Assembly: GCF_030272615.1 (NCBI RefSeq)
Contig: NC_081410.1
Span: 122,913,640-122,977,639, forward strand
Source: Cryptomeria japonica
Lineage: Eukaryota > Streptophyta > Pinopsida > Cupressales > Cupressaceae
Direction of reading: 5' to 3'
DNA length: 64,000 nucleotides
Each line of letters opens with the position of its first letter. Position 1 is the stretch's first letter. The translations under genes and the position numbers were made by a program. Of the stretch, positions 10,470 to 21,244 are shown one piece after another. The notes beneath the pieces were generated by a model. It was not told where the DNA came from. It worked only from the letters and a program-made list of their open reading frames with translations, and searched no databases.

Positions 10470-12046
10470 TCACATAACATTATGGGAATATAAAGAACAA
10501 TGGCAATCCATATGTTGGAATCTTATACACATACAAAGTCGATGTAAACATTTATTTTTATTCGAAGAGATATTATTATTTAAATGCCAAAAAGACAATA
10601 AAGAAAAGTGCGTAAGTTAAAGCCACAATAACAAAAGTTTGCATGCAAAATGATAAGAGACCATGTAAAAAGAAGTGAATGAGCTCAAGTCTTTTTATTG
10701 TAATCAGATGCATTGCAAATTGTTAAAGCCTTATATTGTGAAAAGATCTACAATTGTTGATGATCTTCCACATAACAACTTTTCACCAATTTGGAGGTTT
10801 TCAAGACTTTTCTAATGGAATCTCCCCCTAACCCGTTGTTTTTCCCCTATGTGGCTCACAAGAGGGGTAAAACTTTTGCAATAAAATGTATTATGTCGCC
10901 CACTTTGGTTAGAAGGTACAAACCTAGCAAAATGAGAACCACACAAATGAAACTAAAGTTTAATATTAACTTTCAGTTAATATCAAAACTTAAAACTCAT
11001 TATAGTATCATCAAGCAATTACAAAATATTTGAACCTACAGTAAGCAAGGAAGTGCAAGATGTAATAAGCAAGGATGATGATGAAGATGAACACATCCAA
11101 GATCTCAGTTATGTGGTAGCTACGATGAGGAAGAGTTCTTGCTCAATATATAGTTGGAGGCCTAATGTATTGTCAACAATCAAAGGGATTCTTCTATTGC
11201 CTCCAAAGATTTATTGAGTCACATTAATGTTAAGGTCAAAGAGAATAATGCTATATTTTCTTTCACAAAGGGGTCTTCGTAAGGGTTTCCTTCTACAAGA
11301 TACTAAATCATAGTCTAAAGAGGATGGCATGTCAATTTCTCTAGTTTGAGACCAAATTGGAGAGGCCATTTTGTGTCCTCCCTATTATGGTGTTGTCAAA
11401 GTCCATGGTACAAGAGAGTCAAGTACTAGAGGGACTTCAACTAATGTGCTTCTAGATTATCCTACCTTCAAATATGTTAATCCCTCGTTGGTGGCTCCCC
11501 TATATTGTTAGGGCCCCTCAAAAGTAACTTCCTTAGGATCCCTGGACTAGCCAATGTTTGAGCATCTAATAGGCATGCATTTGGATCATCTACTCTAATA
11601 AGCAATGGTAAAATTGACTTTGGTTAGTCACCTACTCTAAATAAAGGATAGGGCACTTGGTTGATATTCTCAAAGGTAAGATTATTATATTCCTACTTTG
11701 CATCCCCCTTTGGCACCTTTTATTCCTTATGATGGATGGCACCTAAAGGTCCCCGAATCAATGGTGGAATTCTTGTTATTAAGGATAAAAACCCTCTTAT
11801 TGGTAACTTATTTCATCTTTAGGCCTAAGACTGACGTAGCTAGAAAATGGGTTTTAAGGAAAAAGTACATTTTGTCAGCATATTAAGGTTTCAACTAGTA
11901 CAAGCAAATTCTACTGTTCCTTTTTAATTCATGAGAAATTCACCTAAACTTAGTGGCAAACCATGATTTATGAGAAAAAAGGAATATATGTGTAAATTCA
12001 GGTCAAGTTTTGATCCCACATTAGTTTCCATATATAGGGTAACCAT
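10195..12046 (+). repeat. LINE-associated repeat, copy A (truncated)
   Basis: This 1.85-kb stretch is a diverged direct copy of 15525-17345, starting CACAAAGCCTGGGG and ending near TTAGTTTCCATATA. Copy B is continuous with a LINE RNase H region on its left, while copy A starts abruptly. That fits a 5'-truncated LINE copy. Stops are scattered in all frames. No poly(A) tail is seen, so the LINE reading is inference. Confidence 0.5.
10439..10467. repeat. (AT)n microsatellite
   Basis: Fourteen AT units lie inside LINE-associated copy A. The matching place in copy B (about 15771-15790) has only a short impure tract, so the array expanded after the copies separated. Confidence 0.95.
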
Positions 12047-14342
12047 TTGGATCAAACTTCCTAATTGTGATCAAGAAAGGCACATTATAAAATTAAAAAA
12101 AATGGCAAGTGAATGGAGAAGTAAAAGAATTGTCTATGGAAAATTTATAGGAGTGAATAGTATTTGATAATGTTGTCATTGTTTCTCTTTATATCCAATC
12201 TTTTGTCACAATGGAATGCATTTGTCACTTTATGCTAGGTTTTCTCATCTTAAATTTCTATTAAAGAAAATGAATTTAATAATTATGTTTGTTAAATTAA
12301 TTATTTTTATGTATGAGACATTTTAAAGGAAGTATATGAATAGTCTATATTAAAAAAATTATGTAGGTCATCTATTCTAATGTTATGACAATCTTTAAGT
12401 GTTCTTTTTATTTTAAAAATATATAAAAAAATTAATATTATTTTTAATATCATTCTAAAACAACTATTTTTAAATCTTTAACCATGGAATATAGAAAACT
12501 CTCAGCTGCTTCTTTAAATGATCCAAATGTAGTTATGCTCAACTCCATCAAGATTTTCTTTCCTTATAAAAATCCTCTTGTATAGCATCCCTTAAATAAG
12601 AATCTTTCATGGTTTATTATCATATCTTGATATTAAAATCTACCTCATCACTTGCATACCTTGAAGCTAGAAGCTTCAAGTCTATTAGTCGTGCTCCTTC
12701 AATCAATCTAGGTTTGTTACAAATGTTACATCCAATTGGATATCATATTTCACATGCACATTCTATTATTATTTAGACTAATAATTTAATGAAGGCAAAC
12801 AATATAAAAATTAGTCTAGATAGAAGAATCGAATTTGGACAAACTTAATAAAAAATATGTTGAATTTGACAAAGAAAAAAAGATGCTTTTAGCTTTTCCT
12901 CAGATTAAGAAATATTCTGGAGGATGAGTATTCTATTGATATGTATCTTATGTGATTCAATTCTAGAATATGCTATTAGATATGTATTAATAGAACTCTC
13001 CCAAAATAAAATATGAATTGTTATTTGTCTATGATCAAAACAACCTAAATCAAACTTTATTGTAGGCTTAAGCTTACCTTTCACAACCCTAAAGTTTGTG
13101 CTCTTGGGCTCCTCAAAAAACTCTTTCCCTATAAAAATCTATGGATGGTGTTTATAAGCAACATTAATACCCACTATTAAGTCAATAAATCTACCACTTG
13201 TCTTGATTGCAATTAGTCCCTATTGTTGGTGTAGGTAGTGAATTTATCAAACTAGTTAGCTATTATCATGCCTAGAGATAGTCCTTTTCACATTGCTTAA
13301 GCTTCCACTTAGGGACTTTTATCATTTTATCTCACCTCATCTAGTTGAGTCATGTGTCCTCACTTAGTGAAGCACCTAGTGTATACACACTTGCCACTTG
13401 CACATACACTTGTCAAGTGAGGTTTAGTCAATTGTTGTATCCAACTTGTCTACCTCCTCATCGTTTCCTATATATGCAACGCTCTCTATGTACATTACTT
13501 ACACTCTTGTTGTAAATGACAGATATTTTTATTTTTGCTAATTCGGTTTCGCTTGAAGAAGGTGTGTGCGCATCCTTATTCTGACAAAGTCCAACTCTTA
13601 TTATATCTATTAAATCATATTTGAACAACATTGAACACATATACTGCATAAAACATAAATGAATGACTATGTGTGTCAGTATGTAAATGCAAATGGTGAT
13701 CTAATGACTACACTCTAGATGCTTGAGTTCTTCATTTCAAATTAATTAGATTGATTGATTGATTGTTTATCCCCAAATGGTCTACAACTTTGTCCTTTTA
13801 TAATACACCATAATTTTTGAATGAAATATTTTATTCATGAGTAAATAAGTAAATCTTAAGTAAGATGAATTTGTCTTGGGCCGATAATAAGAATTGAATT
13901 TGGGAATGAGAGATTGAGGTTATCCTAGGAGTCATAGTTTAGGAGCGTGAAAGTTCAAAACTATCACACTTTTATAAAGGAAACACTTAATGTTTGATAT
14001 AACTTTTTAACTTGAATCAATTAAGAGTATATATATTTTTAATTTTGAAATAATCTAATTAGATTTAATGTAGATTTTTTAGTGTATTTTTATGTTTATA
14101 GTTTTTAACAAAAATTTAAAAATATTTGAAAATATTTTTTGTCAAACCAGCTCTATAATTTAGTTGTTGATAAAATATTGAAAAAAAAAAGTCGAGCATC
14201 ATTTTTTATATAGAATTTTTATTTATTTTATTTTTTGTTTGTATTTATAACTTGAAATTTCAAAGCCTGGATTTTCCATTTTGATAAATATATGATTTTT
14301 AATCAATCTTCAAATTGGTGTGAAGTAAAAAGATAAATATAT
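12047..14342. other. AT-rich stretch without recognised genes
   Basis: No coding domain was recognised on either strand. A stretch near 13223-13660 begins TGTTGGTGTAGG and has a TATATATGCAACGC promoter-like motif, like a solo LTR, but no matching target duplication was found. The rest is AT-rich and looks like old decayed repeat. Confidence 0.4.
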
Positions 14343-14494
14343 ATGTACATGTGTGTGTATGTGTGTGTATGTGTGTGTATGTGTATTTGTATATGTATAT
14401 GTATATGTGTATGTATATGTATATGTATGCATATTTTATACATATGTATGTGTGTATGTACGTATTATTTGTATATGTGTGTGTACACACACAC
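14343..14494. repeat. TG/TATG-rich microsatellite block
   Basis: About 150 bp of alternating purine-pyrimidine repeats: GTGTGTAT units, then TATATG units, then a final TGTGTGTACACACACA that is self-complementary. Open frames across it on both strands are repeat artefacts. Confidence 0.95.
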
Positions 14495-15002
14495 GACAAT
14501 AAATCTCTTCTTCAATGCATTATAATTTTTAAATAAAATTTTATATATTTTTGACAAAACAATTTACTTTTATATTTTTATGTTTATGACATAAATTTCG
14601 TAAAAATAAAAATAAATCTATTAATAGTTAAGTATCACTTTGAAGCCAAATTATCAAAATATTAAAAATGATTTTTCATTGAAATGCTTAAATTTTACTT
14701 GTCGATAAATTGGCTTGAAGTGTGACACAATTTTGAAATTTCACTTAGGATCAAGATACACACATTGCAGCAACCTAGGATCAAGACAAAAATGAAGGTT
14801 TTGGGTTTGGAGCATTCGGTGAATAAGGACTCAAATCCACTTTATAAGATAAAAGATTAATTTCATCTTTTGCATGGAAATATTCAAATTGAGCACTAAA
14901 TCATTATATAAGGGATAAAAGTATGAATGTAAAATTAGTGGAGAAAAATGTAAAAATAGTGGAGAAAAGCCTGTTAATGGACCTACTTGGGTTAATCTGA
15001 AA
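14495..15002. other. AT-rich stretch without recognised genes
   Basis: No gene or repeat boundary was recognised. It leads into the LINE RNase H remnant, and the open frame on the minus strand here is probably chance. Confidence 0.4.
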
Positions 15003-15524
15003 GTGAAAGTGGTTAGGGATGTAGAGTGGAGCAAACAATATGATGGATGGGTTAAGGTGAATTTTGACGAAGCATCAAAGGGTAACCTGGTTCCCTTGGG
15101 GCCATGGTATGTAGCACGGGATTGGTCTAGTAGTATTGTAGCAATGAAGGCTATGAAGCTTGCAGAGAGAATGAACAATGAAGCTCAAGCACAAGCCTCT
15201 CTATTGGTCATTAAAATGGCAAAAAAAATAGCCATTTCAAAGCTTCATCTAGATGACGATTCTCTGATAATTATAAATGTTATTATTAAAGGTGAATCTA
15301 TAGCTGGATAATTAATAAATATATCAAAATTATTAGAAATTATTTAAATTCCTTTCAAAACTTTCAAATATTGCGGGGTGTACTCTATCCAAGCTAGTTG
15401 TGTCATTTAATGATGGGCAAGAGAACAAGTTGTGGGAAGATTTTCAAAGATTGCATTCAGATATTTGAGGGTGGTCATACACCATCACATGCAAAGTTAA
15501 TAATGACAAGTGAAACACCATTAA
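15003..15524 (+). pseudogene. LINE ORF2 C-terminal remnant with RNase H-like domain
   Basis: The frame at 15003-15311 shows WVKVNFDEASKGN, the start of the plant LINE RNase H fold with its first catalytic Asp. It continues with NNEAQAQASLLVIKMAKK, holding the second acidic position (Glu), and with KLHLDDDSLIIINVI, holding the Asp of the third motif. A stop at about 15309-15311 ends the frame in the middle of the domain; later pieces continue in other frames (for example SKLVVSFNDGQEN around 15390). This type of RNase H sits at the C-terminus of plant L1-like LINE ORF2. No reverse transcriptase is found upstream, so the copy is 5'-truncated or decayed. Confidence 0.7.
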
Positions 15525-17345
15525 TTGCACAAAGCCTAGGGGTATTTATTAATGGTAGTGATGGAATTTCCTCCACCTTGCAGGGTGATGTGAGAAATTT
15601 GATAGAATATATTATCTTTAATTTATTTTATTTAAATGCTTAGTAAAGTAATGTTGAGAGGCAATCTATAGAAGCATCAAGGAGTCTCATGTCATAACTA
15701 TGTAATTAAATAATCCTTTACTTAAATTTGACACCCATTTACATTTTAAATAATTAATGTGATTTTTCAAAAAGAAAATATGTATATAGCTTTCACATAA
15801 CATGATGGGAATATAAAGAACAATGGCAATTCTTATGTTGGAATCTTATACACATACAAAGTCGATGCAAACATTTATTTTTATTCGAAGAGCTGTTATT
15901 ATTTAAATGCCAAAAAGACAATAAAGAAAAATGCCTAGGTTAAATCCACAATAACAAAAGTTAGCATGCAAAATGATAAGAGACCATGGGAAAAGAAGTA
16001 AATGAGCTCAAGTTTTTTCTTTGTACTCAGATGAATAGCAAAATGTGAAAGCCTTATATTTTGAAAAGATCTACAATTGTTGATGATATCCACCTAACAA
16101 CTTGTCACCAATTTGGAGGTTTTAAAGACTTTGCTAATGGAAGCTCCCCCTAACCCCTTATTTTTTCCCCCATGTGGCTTACAAGAGGGGTAAAACTTTT
16201 GCAATAAAATGTATTGTCTCCTATTATGGTTAGAAGCCACAAACTTGCAAAATGAGAACCAAAACTTAAAACATGCAACTAAAGTTTAATATTAACTTTT
16301 AATGAATACCAAAACTTAAAACTCATTATAGTATCATCAAACAGTTACAAAATATTTGAACCTAGGATAAGCAAGGAAGTCTTTTAATGAATACAAAAAC
16401 AAAAAATTCATTATAGTATCATCAAGCAATTACAAAATATTTGAACCTAGGGTAAGCAAGGAAGTGCAAGATGTAATAAGCAAGGAGGATGATGAACATG
16501 AACACATCCAAGATCTCAATGATATGATAGCTACGATGAGGAAGAGTTCTTGCTCAATATATAGTTGGAGGCCTAATGTATTGTCAACAATCAAAGGGAT
16601 TCCTTTATTGCCTCCGAAGATTTGTTGAGTCACATTGATGTTAAGGTCAAAGAGAAGAATGCTATCTTTTCTTTCACAAAGGGGTCTTCATAAGGGTTTC
16701 CTTCTACAAGATACTAAATCATAGTCTAAAGAGGATGGCATGTCAATTTCTCTAGTTTGAGATCAAATTGGAATGGCCATTTTGTGTCCTCCCTATTATG
16801 GTGTGGTCAAAGTCTATGGTACAAGAGAGTCAAGTAATAGAGGGAATTCCACTAGTGTGCTTCTAGATTATCCTACCTTCAAATATGTTAATGCCTTGAT
16901 GACATGGCTCCCCTATATTGGTAGGGCCCCTCAAAAGTAACTTCCTTGGGATCCCTAGGCTAGCCAATGTTTGAGGATATAATAGGCATGCATTTGAATC
17001 TTCTACTCTAAAAAGCAATGCTACAATTGACTTTCGTCAATCACCTACTCTAAATAAAGGATAGGGCACTTGGTTGATATTCTCAAAGGTAAGAGTGTTA
17101 TATTCCTACTTTGCATCCCCCTTTGGCACCTTTTATGCTAGAAAATGGGTTTTGAGAAAAAAGTACCTTTTGTGGGCACACTAAGGTTTCAACTCGTACA
17201 AACAAGTTCTACTTTTCCTTTTCGATTCATGAGGACTTTGCCTAAACTTAGTTGCAAACCATGATTTATGAGAAAAAAAAGGAATATATGTGTAAATTGA
17301 GTTCATGTTTTGATCCCATATTAGTTCCCATATTTAAGTTAACCT
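15525..17345 (+). repeat. LINE-associated repeat, copy B
   Basis: Direct repeat of 10195-12046, continuous with the RNase H remnant on its left. Its first part still reads as a LINE-like C-terminal tail (AQSLGVFINGSDGISS); the remainder has stops in all frames and may be 3' untranslated LINE sequence. Compared with copy A it carries an extra 85-bp tandem duplication and lacks the long AT array. Confidence 0.5.
16296..16465. repeat. 85-bp tandem duplication inside copy B
   Basis: CTTTTAATGAATAC begins at 16296 and again at 16381. Both units run through TTATAGTATCATCAA and TTGAACCTAGG to GCAAGGAAGT. Copy A has a single unit, so this duplicated after the copies diverged. Confidence 0.8.
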
Positions 17346-18489
17346 TTCAATTTCTAGGAGGGGTTGATTGGTATTGACAATCCTTTCAATCAACTAGTGA
17401 CTTTTGATGTGGCTAAAAATTCTAGGTCTAGTTTGCACTCCATCAAATTCTATGTTTATCAAAATTCAATATCCAAAAGCAACAAAATATGATTGAAATT
17501 TGTAAAGTTCTTTATATGATTTGCCACAAAGTGGGTCAATCTTCAATAACTAGTAAGCCCAAAATTGGTTTGCAAATTATTTTAGAAGAGACGTCATCTT
17601 TTCCACTTCAAGAATGAGTATTTACATATTAAACTATGAGAGTTTAGTCGACCATCCTAAAGAAAATGATGTCAAATTACAATGGAGTGATTAATACAAC
17701 AGTTGAAAATGAATCAAGAAATTTGACATTGACAACTCCTAATATTTGTTGTTTAGCTCTCCATCCTTGCATTGTTAGCTATAGAACTATAATAATGCCT
17801 CTAAAGATTCCATGTTTGTTGATGTTCCTAGTCATACAACATGGTCAACAAAAATGGTTGAGAAGGTTCTACTTATGGTCTTATGGTTAGTTATGTGCTT
17901 GAGTAACAATGCTCTTGCAAGTCATTTGAATTTAAGCTGCTATGATTTATTGTGCGATAAATTCTTAGTCAACTAAATGATTTTGTACATCTTATAGATT
18001 GTCCTTTTTAGCTAATTGGGTGCATGCTTTGTGTTGTTGGTCTTGATTTGTGGAGCCGCTCAATTCTTATTTTCCTTTTTGATCCCATCTTTTTTTGTTT
18101 TATATTTTTGGTTTTTTTGTGGCTTCAAAATCATACTTGAACTAGCTTTTGTATAAAAATTTGGACATTTTCAAAAACCCACGTGTCCTATATTAAAAAC
18201 ATGTTAAAGCATAGGTTTAAATTAAAGAAGCTTATGAGAGATATTCAAGTGACTTCAGGTTGTGACAAAGAGCGGATAATATAGCAAAAACAAATATTAA
18301 ATTTTCAATATTGACTTTGATGTTGATTTCACCAACATAATCTACAATGGGAGTAGAAGTTGAAAGAAAAACTAGTTAGAGCCAACCTTCAGTTACTAAA
18401 TATAAAATATAATGACATCAACATTTTAAAATGTATATTAATATAAGCTTATTAAAAAGTAACATATAAGTAATATAATATTTATAACA
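17346..18489. other. No recognised feature
   Basis: AT-rich sequence with scattered short open frames; the one at 17666-17890 matches no family I know. Probably decayed repeat. Confidence 0.4.
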
Positions 18490-18700
18490 GGCTAGGGGCC
18501 TAGCTCAATTTGAGAGAGATTCCTAGGTAGGCACAAGGTCATGAGGTCACAACTCCCCTTATCAACGTGGTCACTTAGGACATGTTGTGCCAACATCCCC
18601 CTCACAATAAAAAGTGCACCCAACGCAGTGTAGTTTATAAGAGGTACCCAATTCCCACAATGTTGCGCACACACACTAATGAAAATAAAAAACTAAATAA
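18490..18700 (+). mobile_element. Possible tRNA-derived SINE
   Basis: GGCCTAGCTCAATTTGAGAG resembles a pol III A box (TRGCTCARTTGG type). About 35 bp later GAGGTCACAACTCCC resembles a degenerate B box. The unit is followed after about 110 bp by an A-rich tail (GAAAATAAAAAACTAAATAAAAG). Size and order fit a plant SINE. Clear target duplications were not found. Confidence 0.4.
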
Positions 18701-19593
18701 AAGAAATACTAATGAATTATGATTTTTTCAAAATAATATATAAAAATAAAATAAATGTTAACAAAGAAATAGTTTTCCAAATTTGAATTTGTGTTCATGT
18801 ATGTGTATAGTAAACAAAATATAATATATCTTTTGAAATCTCTCTCAATCACATAATTACACTTTACCTCTTATTACCACTTTAGATTATGCCTATACAT
18901 ATAATTTAGAAGATAAACAAATTAACATGTCATATTACAATAACCTCAAACAACTCCTGATGGCAAATAATCAGGCAAAAGAAGCTATAGGTTTTCTTGA
19001 GTGGATCACCTCAAATGGTTGGTTTAAATTCTGCACATATTTATCTAGAACTCAATTGACGTAAACTTCTCAATTTAAGTGGCCTACTCATAACCATCAT
19101 CAAGCTTATAAATATTAAATCAATATAATTTCATTCTTGATTCTAAGAATACATGAAGCCTTACATTTGTGTCTAAGGTATAGCACACCTAGGAAATAAT
19201 GTTGGTGTATAATTCATGCTTTGGAACAAAAGTTGCTGTAGCACTTTTATTTATATTTAATACTGAAAGTTCAAAGAATAATATGTCATTGTTCATTTCA
19301 GAAACAAATCTCAATGAGAGGTAAGATTAAAAACATCTATGAAGATACAAGTTCATTAAAATAAAACATAAGCCAAGATCCCCCATGCCCATTTAAATAA
19401 ATAGTCAACGGTGTAATAATACAAAATATCCCCCAAAAAAACCATAAGTATCATGCCCAAACTATTAAATAAATAAGATTGTATCTACAAGCATTGGCAA
19501 ATTTTCATTAACTTCGTACCTTTGAAAATTTAACATATATATTCAAATTCGTATCCATCACATTTTTCACACTGTACAAAACAATCCACAGAT
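18701..19593. other. Region downstream of the cyclase exon
   Basis: AT-rich and without recognised genes. Because the cyclase exon is on the minus strand, its 3' untranslated region and polyadenylation site should be here. An AATAAA-like signal on the minus strand lies near 19246-19253, about 340 bp past the stop codon, but it is a weak candidate. Confidence 0.3.
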
Positions 19594-19719
19594 TTAGTCC
19601 ATCAAAATGCATCTAATAGGTGCTCCCTCTGCACCCACTAATCTTAGTGGCAAGCAATTTAATGAATAAATTCCTGGATCAACACCATCTAGCTTCAAGC
19701 CTTCGACCAAAATGATCTC
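19594..19719 (-). CDS. Last exon of a cyclase-family (kynurenine formamidase-like) gene
   Basis: The 41 codons and TAA stop begin [13 protein letters not shown] and continue through [17 protein letters not shown] to RCILMD. This is the conserved C-terminus of plant cyclase-family proteins (Arabidopsis CYCLASE1-like, Pfam Cyclase), a family of metal-dependent hydrolases that also contains kynurenine formamidases. The acceptor TTTTCAG lies immediately before the exon on the minus strand, so the reading frame starts in phase 0. From memory of the family, this matches the known last-exon boundary. Upstream exons carrying the metal-binding motif were not found to the right in this window. Either the last intron is very long and may contain the nested transposons, or this is a lone duplicated exon. 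The exon shows no stop or frameshift. Confidence 0.75.
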   Translation of the reverse strand, partial: EIILVEGLKLDGVDPGIYSLNCLPLRLVGAEGAPIRCILMD

Positions 19720-20277
19720 CTGAAAAGATATTACAAACATTCTCCAGTGAAAAACAAATGAAAATAACCATATTGAATTCCACATATATTTGCATACATC
19801 TACAGCTACTCATACATAAATCAAGGACCATACCATCTTAAAATCATAATGAAAATAGAAATTAAATAAATCAACAAGACAGAAAAAATTGACAACACAT
19901 TCATTCCATGGAATATGGTCCACTGCATTCTAGAATGCATGTACCAATGTTGTAGCTCAATTTGTGTGGGTGCGCATGTGTCCATATGTAAGTCTGCACA
20001 TAGTTCAATTTTTTTTAACTGGCTAAAACTCAGAAGCCCAAAAAAATGACTCAGACGTACAAAAACTTGGCAAAAAAGCAAAAAAGACAACAAAAGTCAG
20101 ATACTTAGGATCTTAATTTTTTTTATATCTTTTTGAGCGTGCTGATTCTCTCTACCTAACTTGCATGTTTTTCAGCAGACCCAACTCACAAATCATGGAC
20201 AAGTTACTAACCCAACTGGAAAACTTGCATGTATGGCGAGTACTCACCAGGTTTTATCTATGTGCATGTGTGTGGGT

Positions 20278-20360
20278 TGGGTCTGGGTCTGGGTCTGGGT
20301 GTGCAGGTGTGGGTGTGCTCACATATGTTTGTGTGTGTGAAGTGTGTGTGCACGCACGTG
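20278..20360. repeat. (GGGTCT)n and TG-rich microsatellite
   Basis: Three GGGTCT units are followed by GGGTGTG and GTGTGTG stretches. The local plus-strand frame at 20165-20371 is an artefact of the repeat. Confidence 0.85.
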
Positions 20361-20394
20361 GAGGCATGTGAGTGAGACGCCCTTACATCTAAAT

Positions 20395-20580
20395 ATTTTA
20401 TTGAAAAACTCCCTCTGATCCTAAACAGGGTGCTAAAGGGTTCTAAACTCTACAAACATTTTACAACTTTGGCAAGATTGCTAGAAAGCAACCACATAAG
20501 TATGAACATGGATCATCTTGGTGGTAGCCTTTCCCATTTACCATTAGGCCACAGTACTGTAAAGCAATACTCCTAAATCC
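20395..20580 (-). mobile_element. Possible second SINE-like unit
   Basis: On the minus strand GTGGCCTAATGGTAAATGG resembles a tRNA A box, and GATCCATGTTCATACTT about 30 bp on is a very degenerate B box candidate. An A-rich end (CAATAAAATATTTAG) follows about 110 bp later. The evidence is weak. Confidence 0.25.
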
Positions 20581-20974
20581 TATCACATCCCCCCAAAGGC
20601 ACCCATATTATCTTGTAGATCAGTAAATTCATCATTTTGCCACTACCAAGGGTGAAAGATGATGCAAGTTTTGCAGTTCAATTGGGGCATATTTCAATGC
20701 CAAAGTTCTAATTTGATGTTGATAGTGTTCATCAATGCCATGGATCAATGAAGTGTGAGGATGTAAATGATATTGTCTTCTAGTGCATTGTAGCCTTTTT
20801 GTTTTAGATAAGGCCACCTCAAAAAGTCATTTTAAATATAATATTTATAAAAAAAAAATTGATGACATCTTTGGCAAGTAATTAATATCTAATTTACCAG
20901 TTTCAATATTCCCATAATGTAAAAACTTAATAACCAATCATTTGCTAATTTGAACTATTTATATATAAATCAAG

Positions 20975-21125
20975 CTCTAAAAAACACCCAGACTCACCTA
21001 GACCTGATGGGTCCCAGGGCGAGCCACCCTCAATGACTCTCAAAGACTCGGCAACCGAGTACTCACCACTCACCAAGTCTAAGTGACTCCCAACCAAGAG
21101 ACTTGGTGGTGGCACTTTGAGCAAA
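20975..21125. repeat. GACTC/CGAGT-rich subterminal-like repeat
   Basis: Short GACTCACC, GACTCGG and ACCGAGT motifs cluster here in both orientations. Similar clusters lie beside other hAT remnants in this window (38480-38570, 52680-52760, 55240-55300). It lies about 0.6 kb upstream of the hAT-3 zinc finger and may be the left subterminal region of that element. No exact terminal inverted repeat was identified. Confidence 0.35.
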
Positions 21126-21244
21126 AAGTTTAAAAAAAAACATAAAAAGAGAAACTCAATGTTTTTTTTTTTTATAAATTTATATTTGCCCTTACACCCT
21201 AAATGCAACTTCATTTCATTTTGAAGTTATAAGAGAAGGAAAAA

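Larger units (their letters stand above)
19720..20904 (-). other. Presumed intron sequence of the cyclase gene
   Basis: No further cyclase exon is seen. It includes a G/T-rich microsatellite at 20270-20360 and a possible SINE at 20395-20580. The minus-strand frames at 19821-20093 and 20632-20817 match no known family. Confidence 0.35.

Noticed and set aside
13223-13660. Possible solo LTR starting TGTTGGTGTAGG with a TATA-like motif
   Set aside because: No matching end with a target duplication was found, so it is mentioned only as a possibility in the gap entry.
14299-14536. Tyr/Ile/Val/Cys-rich frames on both strands
   Set aside because: They are translations of a TG/TATG microsatellite.
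20632-20817. Upstream exon of the cyclase gene
   Set aside because: The frame has no similarity to cyclase sequence such as the metal-binding or DYLS-type motifs.
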